A DNA stretch of 64,000 bases from Pomphorhynchus laevis (GCA_012934845.2 WNNJ02000543.1:372001-436000); one strand, 5' to 3'; shown: positions 19,602 through 29,994, counted from the stretch's first letter. The notes: generated by a model from the sequence alone, not told the origin. Program-made: numbers and translations.

Positions 19602-19961
19602 TCAGCTAACTGAGTCTACGTATTGTTATATAATTATAAAATAAACAAAACATAATAATGCTAAATCAAAATTTAATAATTAAATAATAAAATTAATAAT
19701 TGTTTTTAGATTTTCTATAATTTAAATCAAGTTAAAAAAATAAAAAAATAAAAAATAAAATAAACATCATTTTTATGAATTGACTAATAAATAACAGACG
19801 TTGTATCAGAATAAGAATTAGAGGTCATCAGGAGGAACTGCTATGCTATCAGGTTTCGGCCCCTAATTCCTCGACCCAACATAGCAGCAAGGCCAAATAC
19901 ATGCTAATGATGTATTTCCTCTGAAATAACTATCTAGTATCTTATTCTAATGCAAAGTATA
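19602..19961 (-). repeat. Naiad 3' terminal (pLTR-like) region with hammerhead-like boxes
   Basis: This is the terminal repeat unit downstream of the RT stop. It contains GAATTAGGGG (complement of 19860-19869), CGAAAC, a 21-nt link, CTGATGA (complement of 19825-19831) and CCTCTAATTC (complement of 19815-19824). The outer two pair over 10 bp with one G-T. It ends in the ACGTAGACTCAGTTAGCTGA motif. Penelope-like elements are known to carry hammerhead ribozymes in these regions. The box order here matches an open-stem-II arrangement, but I could not fold a complete stem I. Confidence 0.6.
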
Positions 19962-20648
19962 TTATTTATTATCCATCCATAAAAATTTGCCACTTAAGAG
20001 TTTAAATTTATTCTTTATATTATTGTGTTGATTTATATATTTTACTATTTTCTGCTTGATGTTATTTTTATAGTAACCTAGTTTAAAATATGTATCTATA
20101 AAATTATTTAAATGATTTTGAAGAAAGCCAATATCATTACATATTGTTGCAATTCTTAAAATTTCATTATTTAATGTATTATATTTTATATTATATGGTA
20201 TGCATGAATGCTCATGCAAAAATATGTTTCTTGTAAATTTAAATATGTCATCTTTACGATATAAATTAATAGTAGTTTTAGTTAATGTTAATTTAATGTT
20301 CATATCTAGATATACACCTTCTTTATCATTAATATTGGTTTTGTTAAGAATAAGGCTTTCTGGATAAATGTGCTCACTAATTGAATAAAAATTATTAGAA
20401 TTAAATACACATATATCATCAATGTATCGAAACATATATTTCATATATTTATATTGTTTATATTTAGTTTTTACACAGTTATGAACAAATTCATATTCTA
20501 TAAAGCTTAAAAACAAGTCAGCTATAATTGGGCTACTATTACCACCCATTGGAACACCTTTTACTTGTCTAAATATAGATGTCCCTACTTTTAAATAATT
20601 TTGATTTATCAAAATATTTAAGGATTCTATTAATTCAATTTTATCCAT
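19962..20648 (-). CDS. Penelope-like reverse transcriptase, C-terminal part (Naiad type)
   Basis: The open stretch has 228 residues. Palm blocks are QVKGVPMGGNSSPIIADLF (28-46), the PLE equivalent of the QGSPLSP motif, and FRYIDDICVF (73-82), whose YIDD aspartates bind the catalytic metals. GVYLDMNIKL (about 110-119) and a lysine-rich thumb follow, with the end at FLWMDNK. RT coding continues upstream to about 20806 in the same style (LVKLINLIFGKRYTYICYNN), so the Met is internal. The same C-terminus occurs at 46868-47341 and 52152-52493 with few differences, which implies recent amplification. Confidence 0.85.
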   Translation of the reverse strand: MDKIELIESLNILINQNYLKVGTSIFRQVKGVPMGGNSSPIIADLFLSFIEYEFVHNCVKTKYKQYKYMKYMFRYIDDICVFNSNNFYSISEHIYPESLILNKTNINDKEGVYLDMNIKLTLTKTTINLYRKDDIFKFTRNIFLHEHSCIPYNIKYNTLNNEILRIATICNDIGFLQNHLNNFIDTYFKLGYYKNNIKQKIVKYINQHNNIKNKFKLLSGKFLWMDNK

Positions 20649-20812
20649 ATATTTACATTTACTTGATGGTTTAATTTTTGTTAGATAGGCGTTATAATTA
20701 TTATAACATATATATGTATATCTTTTTCCGAATATAAGATTAATTAATTTTACTAACGCTTCTTTAATATCTACTAAATCTAGATTTGTATAAAGCGTAC
20801 TAATTAAATTAG

Positions 20813-21445
20813 CTAACTGAGTCTACGTATTGCTATTTATGTCGTATTTATGCATTTAATGTAAAAATAAATTCACAAAATATCAACTTTTTAAATAATT
20901 TCCAAATCAAAACATTATAAATGACTGTAAACTAAAGGTTTAACGGTCTTCCTCATATTTTGAGCAGCGTCGTATTCCTCTGCGACTGCAAATTGTGAAG
21001 CTTGACTGAAGAGGGTGTGTCGCAATCGTTGTTCATTCTTTGCAGGCTATTGCTGTACTCGTTGCGGTGATATGATATGTGGAGCTCCCTTGTCATCACT
21101 ACAATTTGCAAATTCGCTTTAAAACTGTTTTCGCTTGCGCTCTCGTTGTCCAATAAATAAGGAGCCTGGCTGTTATGTGAAGTGCTTGTGAAGGACCCTG
21201 GCTGCGATCCTCGCTGAATAATTTATATTTATTATATAAATAATAATAATTATATAAATAATAATTTTATTATATCCTCGCAGCCATAATTTCTAAATTA
21301 TAATCCAGAAATTAATTATATATTATTCGTCAATTAGTTCCTTTTCAGACAAATTAATTGAACCGTGTTAAGTTATTTTCATAATATTAATTTATAACCA
21401 TGAGGATTATACAAAAAATATTAGAAACAAATTTTATTTTCTAGA
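20813..21445. promoter_or_regulatory. Upstream region of the V-ATPase c gene; splice-acceptor-like sequence at the ATG
   Basis: There is no convincing gene. A minus-strand frame at 20953-21153 (66 residues) has no recognised family. Immediately before the start codon the sequence is TTTTATTTTCTAGA-ATG, a good 3' splice site. It implies either a 5'-UTR intron or, if the animal uses it, spliced-leader addition just before the ATG. No promoter motif can be claimed from sequence alone. Confidence 0.45.
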
Positions 21446-21757
21446 ATGTCTTCATCTGATAAATGTCCAGCGTATGCTCCGTTTTTCGGAACAATGGGTG
21501 CTACATCCGCTGTAGTATTTAGTGGTAAGATAAACATTATTCGTTTCCGCTAGTAATCATTATGTTCATTAAGCTTTTGGCGCTGCTTATGGAACAGCAC
21601 GTAGTGGTTGTGGAATTGCGGCTATGGCAGTAATGAAGCCTGAACTTATAATGAAATCGGTTATTCCTGTAATTATGGCTGGTATTCTTGGAATCTATGG
21701 CCTTATAGTTGGCGCCGTAATTGGAGCTGCTATCAAGCCTAACTATTCACTTTTCAA
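21446..21757 (+). CDS. V-ATPase subunit c, exons 1 and 2
   Basis: Exon 1 (21446-21524) ends in TTTAGTG before GTAAGATA. The 49-bp intron ends at AAG (21571-21573). Exon 2 (21574-21757) ends after TTCAA before GTAAGAAT. Joining the exons restores FSAFGAAYG, the conserved helix-1/helix-2 link, in frame. The intron is unusually short but has valid borders. Confidence 0.93.
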
Positions 21758-24700
21758 GTAAGAATTTTAATTTAACATTTTTGATTCATACTTTAATTTC
21801 TTATATTGGTACTAACTCGAAAATGATGTTCCTAAAACATGAAATTCAGATCAATATTTAAATATTTAAATATCAGATTTTTTAATAGACTTAAAAATCG
21901 GATATTTTGATTTTTGATAGATTTAAATATCGGATATTTTGACAGATTCAATTATCGGATATTTGATAGCAATATGAATACAATTTGAGACTGTTATTTG
22001 ACTCAGCAGCTATAATAATTCATATTTTTTATAAGCATACAATTTTCAAATGTCTCAAACATGAAAATATTTATAAAATATTTTATTAAAATATATATTT
22101 TACTCGTAAAGTATTCATAAAAATACTTGAGACCGAAATGTATTTCTGCCCATTTATTTTGGAAATAGGTGTCGAAACCTGATAACATAACAGTTTCTCC
22201 TGATGACATCTCATCTTAATTATGATAGATCGTATATTATTTATTATTATTTATATTGTATTATTATTCCAATACATACCAAAGCCAAAAGGCTATTCAG
22301 GCAGAGTCCAGAAAAAAGAAGAAAAGCAAATAGTCAGTCAACGTAGCTAATTAGGGTATTCCAGTGGTAGTGTTGAATGGCGGCATTGTTCACGTATCTA
22401 TTTGTAGCATCGTGATTTAAACGTTCTCAAACTGGGGGCTGCAACGACTGCCGTAGACAACGAATTCCACATGTTAATTCCTCTCCTCGAGAGTCTATAC
22501 ACCTTTGGTAATCTGCCAAATCCAAATTTACACAAGACTCTGCTATGTCCCCGCAACTGATCTACCCGCCTAGTGATTACATCGGTGGGATAACCTACCA
22601 CATCATTCGACATATGCCATATACATAGCATTTCAAGGATATGAACCTCTCACGTACCGACAACATCCCGATATGACTTAGACGTACATAATAGTCAATA
22701 CCACTTAAGCCAATACAGAGCCTCGATCCGCGCCTTAGAATAGACTCCAGGTCTAATAGTTGCTTAGTGACAGGGAAACAAGCCTGAATGCAGTACTCTA
22801 AGTGTGGCCTGACGATGGAGATGAATAACCTCTTGAACATATGACAGCCTAACCTGAGGAATGCATTTTTAATACAATATAACGCCCTAGTAGCTTTACT
22901 TAGAACGAAGTCGGTGTTCAACTTTGTTTTCAAGGATCGATGGACAATAATCCCTAAATCCTTATGATGAGACACTTCCTTTAAGACAATGTCTCCAATA
23001 TAGTACCTTAGAGTTTCAATAGGGCGACCTAGTTGCATGAGGACACATTTATCAACATTCAACCGTAGTCCGGTAGAATCGCACCACTTGATCAGAGAGT
23101 TTAGATCATTTTGTAACGATACTCGATCAGCAGGACTTCTAATGATCGACCAAATCTTTAGATCGTCTGCAAACGCTAGATGAGAGCATGATAAGCGGAG
23201 TGGCAGTTCATTAATGAAGATTATAAAGAGCAGAGGGCTAAGGACTGATCCCTGCGTTACGCCAGAATTAACATTCACCGAATAAGAAAACACACCGCCC
23301 ACACAAACTCGGGTAGACCTATTCGATAGAAATTTCCTGACCCACTCACAAATATATGAATGAAGTCCATAGTGATACAGTAAAGACACTATGCCGTCGT
23401 GTGGTACCCTATCGAAAGCTTTCGAAAAATCAAGGAATACTGTATGAACCTGAAACCCAGCCCCCAGAGCATCAGCCCATTTTTCACGCGCAGTTAGTAG
23501 GTTAGTAAGGCATGAAGGTCCGATCCTGAAACCATGTTGAGATTCAACCAATATGTGAATACGATCCAAATGATCCCAGATTCTACTAGCAATGATTCTT
23601 TCTAAAAGTTTGCAGAATACGCTACTTAAGCTAATTGGCCGAAAGTCCGCGCAAAAGCTAGCAGGATGCTTTTTGGGAATAGGCACCACAATTGCACACT
23701 TCCAAATGTCAGGAATCCAATATGTGTCTAAACTGTATCTGAAGAACATAGTTAAATCATTACTCAGTACGTTCGCTAGGGATCTGAAGAACATAATTAA
23801 ATCATTACTCAGTACGTTCGAAGGGGGCAATATCGTCTGGTCCCGGAGATGTAAACGAATCGATCTTCATAACCTCGTTCAACACCTCATCCACTCTGAA
23901 TGGACGAACACAACACCGATAAGCAACCGGAACATACTTCCAACTAAAGTCATGCAGTTTGTTAGAGGTCAAAGCCTGTACCAAGAATCCATCAGCTAAA
24001 TGTGCGATTAGAGACGGATCGGTCAAAGTTTCAGTTGGCGTTTGGATTGAGCTAATTATGGCGACAAGTGTTTTGTTGTTTCTTACATAAGACTAAAACC
24101 TTCTAAGATTCAAAGATGCATCCCTGGCGATACTATCTTCGTACGAATTACGTTTCTGAAATTTTAGCCGATTGCATAAGTTCCGAGAGTCGATGTAGGC
24201 ACGTTTGGAAGCAGGAGAACACCTAAATTCGCGCTACAATTTGTTGCGGGATCTGATAGCATCAATAAACTCTCTGTTGAACCAAAGAGGCTGCCCATGC
24301 TTGGACTTGCAGGCACGTAGCGGAGCAAAGATATCAGAAATTCGCTTCAATTCATCATGGAGCAGATCAAAGACTACTGGAACTTTCAAACCGAAGTGGA
24401 TACGAAGACTATCACAGGTATCTTTTGGGAAGCTTGCAGCTAGTTGACTAGCATCAACACCTACCCAACAACGTTTTTTAAAATTAGAGTTTTGTGAGGC
24501 CCTGTTGAACAATGACAGTAGCATAGAGAGAACACAGTGATCGCTATTGCCAATTGGTGCGTCATAACGAACACCTGAAACGTCACCCAAACACTTAGTA
24601 AAGACCAAATCGAGTATAGAAGGCGTCCCTGTCACACAAGTAGGTTCTTTAATATGTTGAACTAGTAGCATCTGGAGTAAGAGAAAGTCACTTAGTACTT

Positions 24701-27700
24701 TCCCAATTCCGTGAATTGGTCGTGAATGATTATTTTTCTAGTCTATTTGGGGGATATTGAAGTCACCCAGGAGCAAAATCAGAGGATACGAAGATAACCT
24801 CACAAATGTGGTTTAAGAGAGTCAAATCTTAATTCATAGGACGGAGAATGGTAAAGGAAGCAGAATCGGGATCGTTGACCATTTCCCAGTGTAAAAGCAA
24901 GACCTTCAAAGGAAGAACCAATATCGTCGCGAAAAGCCGAGATATTCGATACCAGGAGACTATTTCGCACATAGGCGGCTACCCCACCTCCAAATTACCA
25001 CATGAGCGATCCGAACGTATTAGAAAATAGTTAGGGATGGCAACACAGTCATCCGAAATGTCAGAATGTAGCCATGTTTCGGTTATACAAAATACATCAA
25101 AACGTTTCGAAGCAACTATGAATTTAATTTCCGAGAACTGAGCCAGGAGACTACGAACATTTGAATAACCGACAAACATGTTTGTATAATGGAAAAATGT
25201 GACACGCTCAGTGACGCTAGCGAAGTCTACTAGTTTTCCTACATACGATCCATCACTTCTAAAGAGGTCTGACTCTACAGAAGCAAGGGATGCCAACAGA
25301 CAGTCGGACACCACTTGACCATTCGAAAATTCCGGACACAGGTTGCCCTCACCACTTTCCAGCCGTCGATGCAGCTCGTTGAAAGCCTCGTGTCTTCTCA
25401 AACGATCTGCAGGAGATAAATCACGGAGTATATGAAAATCAGAGCGCGATAATCTAAATGCATGCTTGAGTAGGAAGTCAACATAATCTTTTGAGTCTAG
25501 AACAACTTTTAAAAGTCTCGGCCTATCTGAAAGTTTCTTGCCTAGACGAAAAACTCTTCGAACTTTAAGACACTTCGCAACATCCACATCGCTCTTAAGA
25601 AAAATCTTAGAAAACACCGCGCGAAGATGCACAATATCGTCATCCAGTCTACTTTGGGGATTGTTACTGAGAGATTCTTCAACACCGCTCACGATAACGT
25701 TTAACTCTCTTCTGGAATTAAATTGCCTAGCACTAAATTGTTTAGAGCTAGCAGACGGAACTAATGAAGAATGAGTCTCAGTTTAATCACTGCAGCGGGG
25801 ATGCAGTAGCTGCGGGTAAGCACAAGGACGCTCACTACAATCACTACCCAAAGGACAGTTTTGAGAGCAATCACTGCCCGAGGAAGTGTTAACAGGAGTC
25901 GACAAATCAACATTCGCATGCTTGAGGGCGGAACATTTGTCATCTACAGCAAGACCGACGCCGCTCGAGTCCAATATATGGGGATGAACAATAGAATCCA
26001 AAACAGGAAGTTGTTTGAAGGAGTAATCCATCACATTAGTCTCATGCAATGCATCCCTAACGAAGCATTGAGTTGAATTGTTATTGAAGGGTATGATTGA
26101 ACGATCGTCCAGTTCTAACTTCGACTGATGCGTGAGAAAATGATTGAGTACATGAATAGCATTATTGGTTCCTATATCAGATGATTTTGGAGTGGCCGAA
26201 ACATCATCAATCCCTGACGACGAGCTGTTTGACTGTCTGAACGCTTCTGAATTCTTTTCTGGTTCGTCAATACTATGATCTTCCCCATCGTTGTGACTGT
26301 TTGAATCTGCGTTCCTCTCCAAAGCATTTATTGATACTTGCTCGTCACAATGGCCCTTGAACAACAAGGAGAGCAATTCGGAGGCACAGAACCCACAAAC
26401 AAAATCCCTAGACAGTAGAGATTTCGTCAGACCAGACGGAACGTTGACAGTTGTCCTTATGTCGCATCCAGATCTGCTGCAAGAGACCTCGCGTTGCTGA
26501 TACCCAGAGGAGGGGTTTGCTAATTTTGGTACAGTCTGATTGCGAGTACCGTTAATCTGCTGACTTGATAGAGCATTTTTCCGTTTCTGTCTTCTTAGTC
26601 CTTGCCATCGATTGTTGTGTCCACTCACTTCGCTCGTTGTAATCGAATAATTGTGTGTTTAAGCTTGTGTATTCGTTGGGCTTGTAAGTAGTTATGTGTA
26701 TTTAAGCTTGTATAAGTAGTGTGTGTTTAAGTTTATATCTTTGAATGGTTTTTTGAATCGAGTAATCTAGGCTGTATTTGTAATTAGTGTAATCACTTTA
26801 TCGATACTGATTGTTTAATTGTAAGTAGTTAATAGAGATAACAAGATAGTTTGAAGTGATCATATGATCATATTAATTGTTATTCTCAATATAATATTGA
26901 TATATCACATTAATAAATCGTATATTATTTATTAATATTAATACAATTACTTTTGCGTCAGTTCATAAGAATTCTAAGTTATAAAAAATCTGAAATTCTA
27001 ATCCTAAATTCTAACAATCTTAAGATTTTTCCTTATCTTAAGAGTTTTCAATCTTAAGATTGAAAACAATATATTAATATATTATATTAATAATATATTA
27101 ATCTTAAGATTAAGATATTTATATTTTTACATTAATGTAAAGTACAAAATACGCAGACTCTTAACTGGTCTGATTATTTAGAACTATTAAATATTCGGAA
27201 TTACACTTGTGTTATAATGTAATTAAAACAAGAGAAATTTATTTTGAGTGGTAAATGCATGCCAATGGCGCTCTTACAAGCCCACTAAGAATGAAAAATG
27301 ATCAAACTGATAAAAAATAATCCCGCAGATGAATTTTAAATGGTATGAGTAAGGAAGTGTAGCAGATGTATGAAGGTTGCGAATTTCAAGCAAGATGAGC
27401 AACAACATGAAAGGATGGAGACGGTAATTTGTCGAATAATTTAAAGTGTAGAAAAGAATGGAATGATAATGTTAAAGATAAAGAAGCAGGACGATATTCT
27501 TCGAAATATTAAAGATGTAAGTATGAAGGGGAATTGCGATGCAGTACACGATAAGGCAGGAGAATCGAACTAAACTAAATACAATAGCTAATTGTGGGAA
27601 GCCAGGAAAAATTGAAAAGATGTTGAGATATGCTGTCAAAACGGCGGAGACGTAGGCAAACGCGAACTGCTGAGTTTGCATTACTTTGGAGAGGTTGGAG

Positions 27701-29643
27701 AGTAGTTTTGGGAGGGTCGAGAACATGCTAAGGCACTAATCGATTCGGGAAAATAAAATGGCGGATAAAATATAGACAGGCACCAAACTCGTTCTACCTA
27801 CAAATACGGCGAATATCACGGAGTAGCAGGAACGAGGAGCGGACTTTATCGGAAACAAATAGTTTGATAAAAAGATGGTTTTGTAATTTGTAGGATTGAG
27901 TGATAGGCGAAGCGAATAAATGCGCATAGAAACGGATAAGAGGTAAGCAGAGGAAAGTGGATGCAAGATTCGTGGATTTAAGAGGACTTGAGTAATCACG
28001 ATATTCATTAACATGTGAGGAGCCAATTGCAGTCATAGATTGATTAAAAGTTCAATGATGCATAGTGCGATGTTCGGAAAATGCGTAAACAGCTGATTCG
28101 ACGTTGGGAATTGAAGTATCGATTTTGGTGACAGGTGGAGTGCACTCTGTGGTATAAAGGTGAGTAGCAGCAACATCACCGTAAGCATGATCGTTAAGAA
28201 GTGCAGGTTCAGTTGTAGGAATTGGACACTGAAAACATGACTTGTTTGAATACATTTATCAGAAACTACCACGTTCAATAAACGAAGTTGTTTAAGCTGT
28301 AGAGATGCACAAAATTCACGTATAAAATCTTCTTTGATAAGAGGCGAATCACAGACAACATTAGTGCAGACAGAACAGATTTTGGTTGAACACGACTTGA
28401 CGTGAAGTATCCGTATTAAAGATTTTCTTACGTCCACCGTTATATTCTCGTAATAGAACCAATCTAATCAGTTAATTTATACTTAGATGTCTATTAGATA
28501 CTCTATGTTATCTTGTAATTTTAGTATAATTGTGTATATTATCTATCAAAATCATAAAATAGTCATAAACTAGTAAAATTTTATAATTTTACTCTAAAAT
28601 GCAGAATTTTTAAATTATCTGATTTATTATTTTAAGCTCTTCGTGATGACCTCCTATCTTAATTGTAATACGTAATAAAATTTTTACATCACTTTTTATT
28701 TTAAAGCAATATCATCATTTGGAGGTGTGACCAGTTATCGTAGCAATTTCGTTATCCAAAATAACAAAGTAAAATACAGTTAACGAAACATTGCAAGCGC
28801 GTCCATGTTGTCCATCTAATTTTTAAGGAGATCGTTAAAAGTCTTTACAGAATTTGTCGTTTTTCTTTTTTACTTTTTTTAGTTTTACTCTTTACTATAC
28901 AATGCAGGTGTAACTAGCCAGCATGATCTGCAGTTGATTAAAAAATATATAAGAAGAAATAATCGATAAGGTGAGGGTCCTTGGCAATTGACGAACTGTA
29001 AATTACCTAAGAAATGGGTGGACATATGAGGAAGCAAATTATGCAATATTGATAACTAGATAGCTCATACAAACGGATACAAATCATGCAAACTTGCATG
29101 TGAATGTAGACGCGGACGATTAGTGGCCGTTTCGGGGCTAGCGGATTTTGACATAAGGACTGCAATATAGTGGTGTGGAGGCTAGTTCGTTAGGGGCTAA
29201 GAATTTGATTGTAAAGATACATTATTTTTGAAATATAGAGTTTCTGGAAGGACGACTTTGATCGTCTATTAATATTGCATTGATATTTGTGAGATCAGCG
29301 ACTAGGGCTTTGCTGGTTTTATCGAGATCAATCCACAAAATATATCTTCCAGATTTCCCATATGTATTACACATTATTAAATAATATAAATGACATTATA
29401 AATTTTATGCTTGTTTCTGCTTTAAGTGGATTTATGCACTTGGGTGGCGGATTATCTGTTGGCATAACTGGTCTAGCTGCCGGATATGCTATTGGCGTTG
29501 TTGGTGACGCAGGGGTCCGTGGATCTGCGCATCAGCCTCGTTTATATGTTGGAATGGTTATAATCCTTATTTTCGCTGAAGTCCTTGGTCTTTATGGACT
29601 CATTGTAGCACTTATGCTCATTACAAAACAAAGTGATTGTTAG
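21446..29643 (+). CDS. V-type H+-ATPase 16 kDa proteolipid subunit c, three exons
   Basis: This host gene encodes the membrane proteolipid of the vacuolar proton pump, which forms the rotating c-ring in endosomal and lysosomal membranes. Exons are 21446-21524, 21574-21757 and 29427-29643; both introns are GT-AG (49 bp and 7669 bp). The joined length is 480 nt, giving 159 residues plus stop, close to the usual 155-161. Four membrane helices are present, with [17 protein letters not shown] and [18 protein letters not shown] in the first half. [18 protein letters not shown] and the proton-carrying Glu139 in [12 protein letters not shown] are in the second. The short C-tail is KQSDC. Every conserved residue I know of is present, so the gene looks functional despite LINEs filling intron 2. 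Confidence 0.95.
22000..22235 (+). repeat. Penelope-like terminal fragment with hammerhead-like boxes, in V-ATPase intron 2
   Basis: The end of this stretch reads AGGTGTCGAAACCTGATAAC, then ACAGTTTCTC, then CTGATGACATCT at about 22167-22210. It is a diverged version of the motif in the Naiad terminal regions, and AGGTGT can still pair with ACATCT. Upstream is AT-rich sequence without coding. It lies directly beyond the 3' end of the antisense CR1-like LINE. Confidence 0.5.
22595..23830 (-). CDS. CR1-like LINE reverse transcriptase (largest open part)
   Basis: The frame has 411 residues. RT motifs include [90 protein letters not shown] and [11 protein letters not shown], then thumb blocks [14 protein letters not shown] and [11 protein letters not shown]. 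All catalytic positions are kept. The first 25 codons are unusual: a 42-bp unit is repeated at 23747-23823, giving VLSNDL twice, so the Met start is an artefact of that duplication. The last block, with [15 protein letters not shown], is in another frame at 22398-22631. Confidence 0.85.
   Translation of the reverse strand: MPPSNVLSNDLIMFFRSLANVLSNDLTMFFRYSLDTYWIPDIWKCAIVVPIPKKHPASFCADFRPISLSSVFCKLLERIIASRIWDHLDRIHILVESQHGFRIGPSCLTNLLTAREKWADALGAGFQVHTVFLDFSKAFDRVPHDGIVSLLYHYGLHSYICEWVRKFLSNRSTRVCVGGVFSYSVNVNSGVTQGSVLSPLLFIIFINELPLRLSCSHLAFADDLKIWSIIRSPADRVSLQNDLNSLIKWCDSTGLRLNVDKCVLMQLGRPIETLRYYIGDIVLKEVSHHKDLGIIVHRSLKTKLNTDFVLSKATRALYCIKNAFLRLGCHMFKRLFISIVRPHLEYCIQACFPVTKQLLDLESILRRGSRLCIGLSGIDYYVRLSHIGMLSVRERFISLKCYVYGICRMMW
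23747..23823 (-). repeat. 42-bp tandem duplication inside the LINE RT
   Basis: GAAGAACATA followed by TTAAATCATTACTCAGTACG occurs twice, about 42 bp apart, with two differences. Because 42 is a multiple of three the reading frame is kept through the repeat, but the frame upstream (24026-23805) does not join cleanly. Confidence 0.8.
23805..24671 (-). pseudogene. APE C-terminal part and RT N-terminal part of the intronic CR1-like LINE
   Basis: Positions 24671-24234 read [28 protein letters not shown] and [13 protein letters not shown], the last APE blocks with the SDH triad. Positions 24026-23805 read [14 protein letters not shown] and [13 protein letters not shown], the first RT block. A decayed joint separates them. 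They match the plus-strand copy at 496-1918 block by block. Confidence 0.75.
24979..26628 (-). CDS. ORF1-like region fused in frame to APE in the CR1-like LINE
   Basis: One minus-strand frame runs from 26628 to 24979 with a single stop near 25784. The N-terminal finger has [14 protein letters not shown], then [15 protein letters not shown]. An acidic Ser/Asp/Asn-rich linker follows. After the stop come [54 protein letters not shown] and [11 protein letters not shown], the RRM-like/C-terminal blocks of LINE ORF1p. Without a break in frame the APE starts: [13 protein letters not shown], then [18 protein letters not shown] with the catalytic Glu. Most CR1 elements keep ORF1 and ORF2 separate. 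Here they read as one protein, apart from the one stop, which may be a mutation or a real ORF1 end. Confidence 0.7.
26650..27470. other. AT-rich intron sequence, no gene
   Basis: The part next to the LINE (26650-26730) contains two or three GTGTTTAAGCTTGTA-like units and is probably the 5' leader of that element. A similar GTGTGTTTAAGCTTGTAAG occurs at about 43570. From 26880 to 27130 there are AT-rich palindromes (AATATATTAATATATT-like and TCTTAAGATT repeats). No coding signal is seen. Confidence 0.5.
27472..28437 (-). mobile_element. LINE 5' fragment with ORF1 finger, decayed, in V-ATPase intron 2
   Basis: The minus-strand frame 28437-28033 begins [14 protein letters not shown] and continues [19 protein letters not shown] and [12 protein letters not shown]. 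This is a damaged version of the [13 protein letters not shown] finger seen at 12103 and 26628. A T/C-rich coding-like strand continues to about 27472 in other frames ([20 protein letters not shown]), so part of an ORF2 may be present but cannot be assigned. It is either a 5' fragment or a heavily deleted element of the L2/CR1 group. Confidence 0.55.
28440..29426 (+). other. Remainder of V-ATPase intron 2, no gene
   Basis: No coding family is recognised. Positions 28640-28690 read CGTGATGACCTCCTATCTTA, a faint echo of the Penelope terminal motif. The last 20 bases form the polypyrimidine-containing acceptor (TTTCTGCTTTAAG) of exon 3. Confidence 0.45.
29427..29643 (+). CDS. V-ATPase subunit c, exon 3
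   Basis: The acceptor is TTTCTGCTTTAAG, ending at 29426. The split codon AA|T gives Asn88, followed by [12 protein letters not shown]. The apparent upstream Met codons (from 29362) lie in intron sequence and are not the start. The stop TAG is at 29641-29643. The exon carries helices 3 and 4 with essential Glu139. Confidence 0.93.
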
Positions 29644-29990
29644 ACGTAGCACTCCCGAATATCTCAAACAAAATGAATGTTAGTCAAGTTCCTATTGTAT
29701 TTTAGATATTCAGACATTCCGATATATTGTTTAATATAAAACAAATTTTAAATGAGTTCTGCTGCATATCTAACAATAATAATACATTCTTTTTATTTAC
29801 TGATTATTTGAACTATTTTATTTGACTATTTATGGCTATAATGCAAGTTTTGATAGCTTAAGAAGGGCAGCGCCTGTTAGATGTTGCTGGATGGTCCGTT
29901 GTAAGTTTAGTATGAGTCACCTAAACCTTCAATTGAATGAAATTGAAAGTCACCTTTAGGGTGGCGACACCGAAAAAGCAACGCTAAATA
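29644..29990 (+). other. V-ATPase c 3' flank
   Basis: An AT-rich 3' UTR follows the stop. No canonical AATAAA lies close to the stop; TAATATAAAACAAAT near 29731 is the nearest A-rich variant. Past about 29850 the sequence becomes unrelated to the gene and leads into Penelope fragments. Nothing else is recognised. Confidence 0.4.
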
Positions 29991-29994
29991 TTAT

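Larger units (their letters stand above)
19597..20812 (-). mobile_element. Naiad-type Penelope-like element, 3' half
   Basis: The minus strand carries the RT palm and thumb, followed by a terminal region of about 360 bp that recurs at six or more other places in the window. The right boundary is abrupt: the RT stops near 20806 and an AAATTAGCTAACTGAGTCTA motif begins at 20814. Nearly the same motif, AAATCAGCTAACTGAGTCTA, lies at the other edge (19600), so the copy sits between short direct repeats. Sister copies show a GIY-YIG domain N-terminal to the RT, the Naiad layout. Confidence 0.75.
22236..26640 (-). mobile_element. CR1-like LINE, nearly full length, antisense inside V-ATPase intron 2
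   Basis: The minus strand holds, in order, a PHD-like finger, an RRM-like region, APE endonuclease, RT, a thumb and a 3' UTR. The 3' UTR contains the stem-forming AATAGCCTTTTGGC and an AATAATA tail (about 22250-22300 and below). At roughly 4.4 kb this is close to complete. The region from the first Met at 26628 to 24979 is one frame with a single stop; later parts change frame several times. Its antisense position in an intron is the orientation that harms the host transcript least. It is the best reference copy for the broken CR1-like pieces at 340-2702 and 8467-9245. Confidence 0.85.

Noticed and set aside
20953-21153. Minus-strand frame of 66 residues upstream of the V-ATPase gene
   Set aside because: No recognisable domain and no homologous copy in the window; probably a random frame.
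29362-29426. Met start of a separate short membrane protein at 29362
   Set aside because: The residues before 29427 are intron sequence; the acceptor at 29426 joins exon 3 to exon 2 in frame to give the complete V-ATPase proteolipid.
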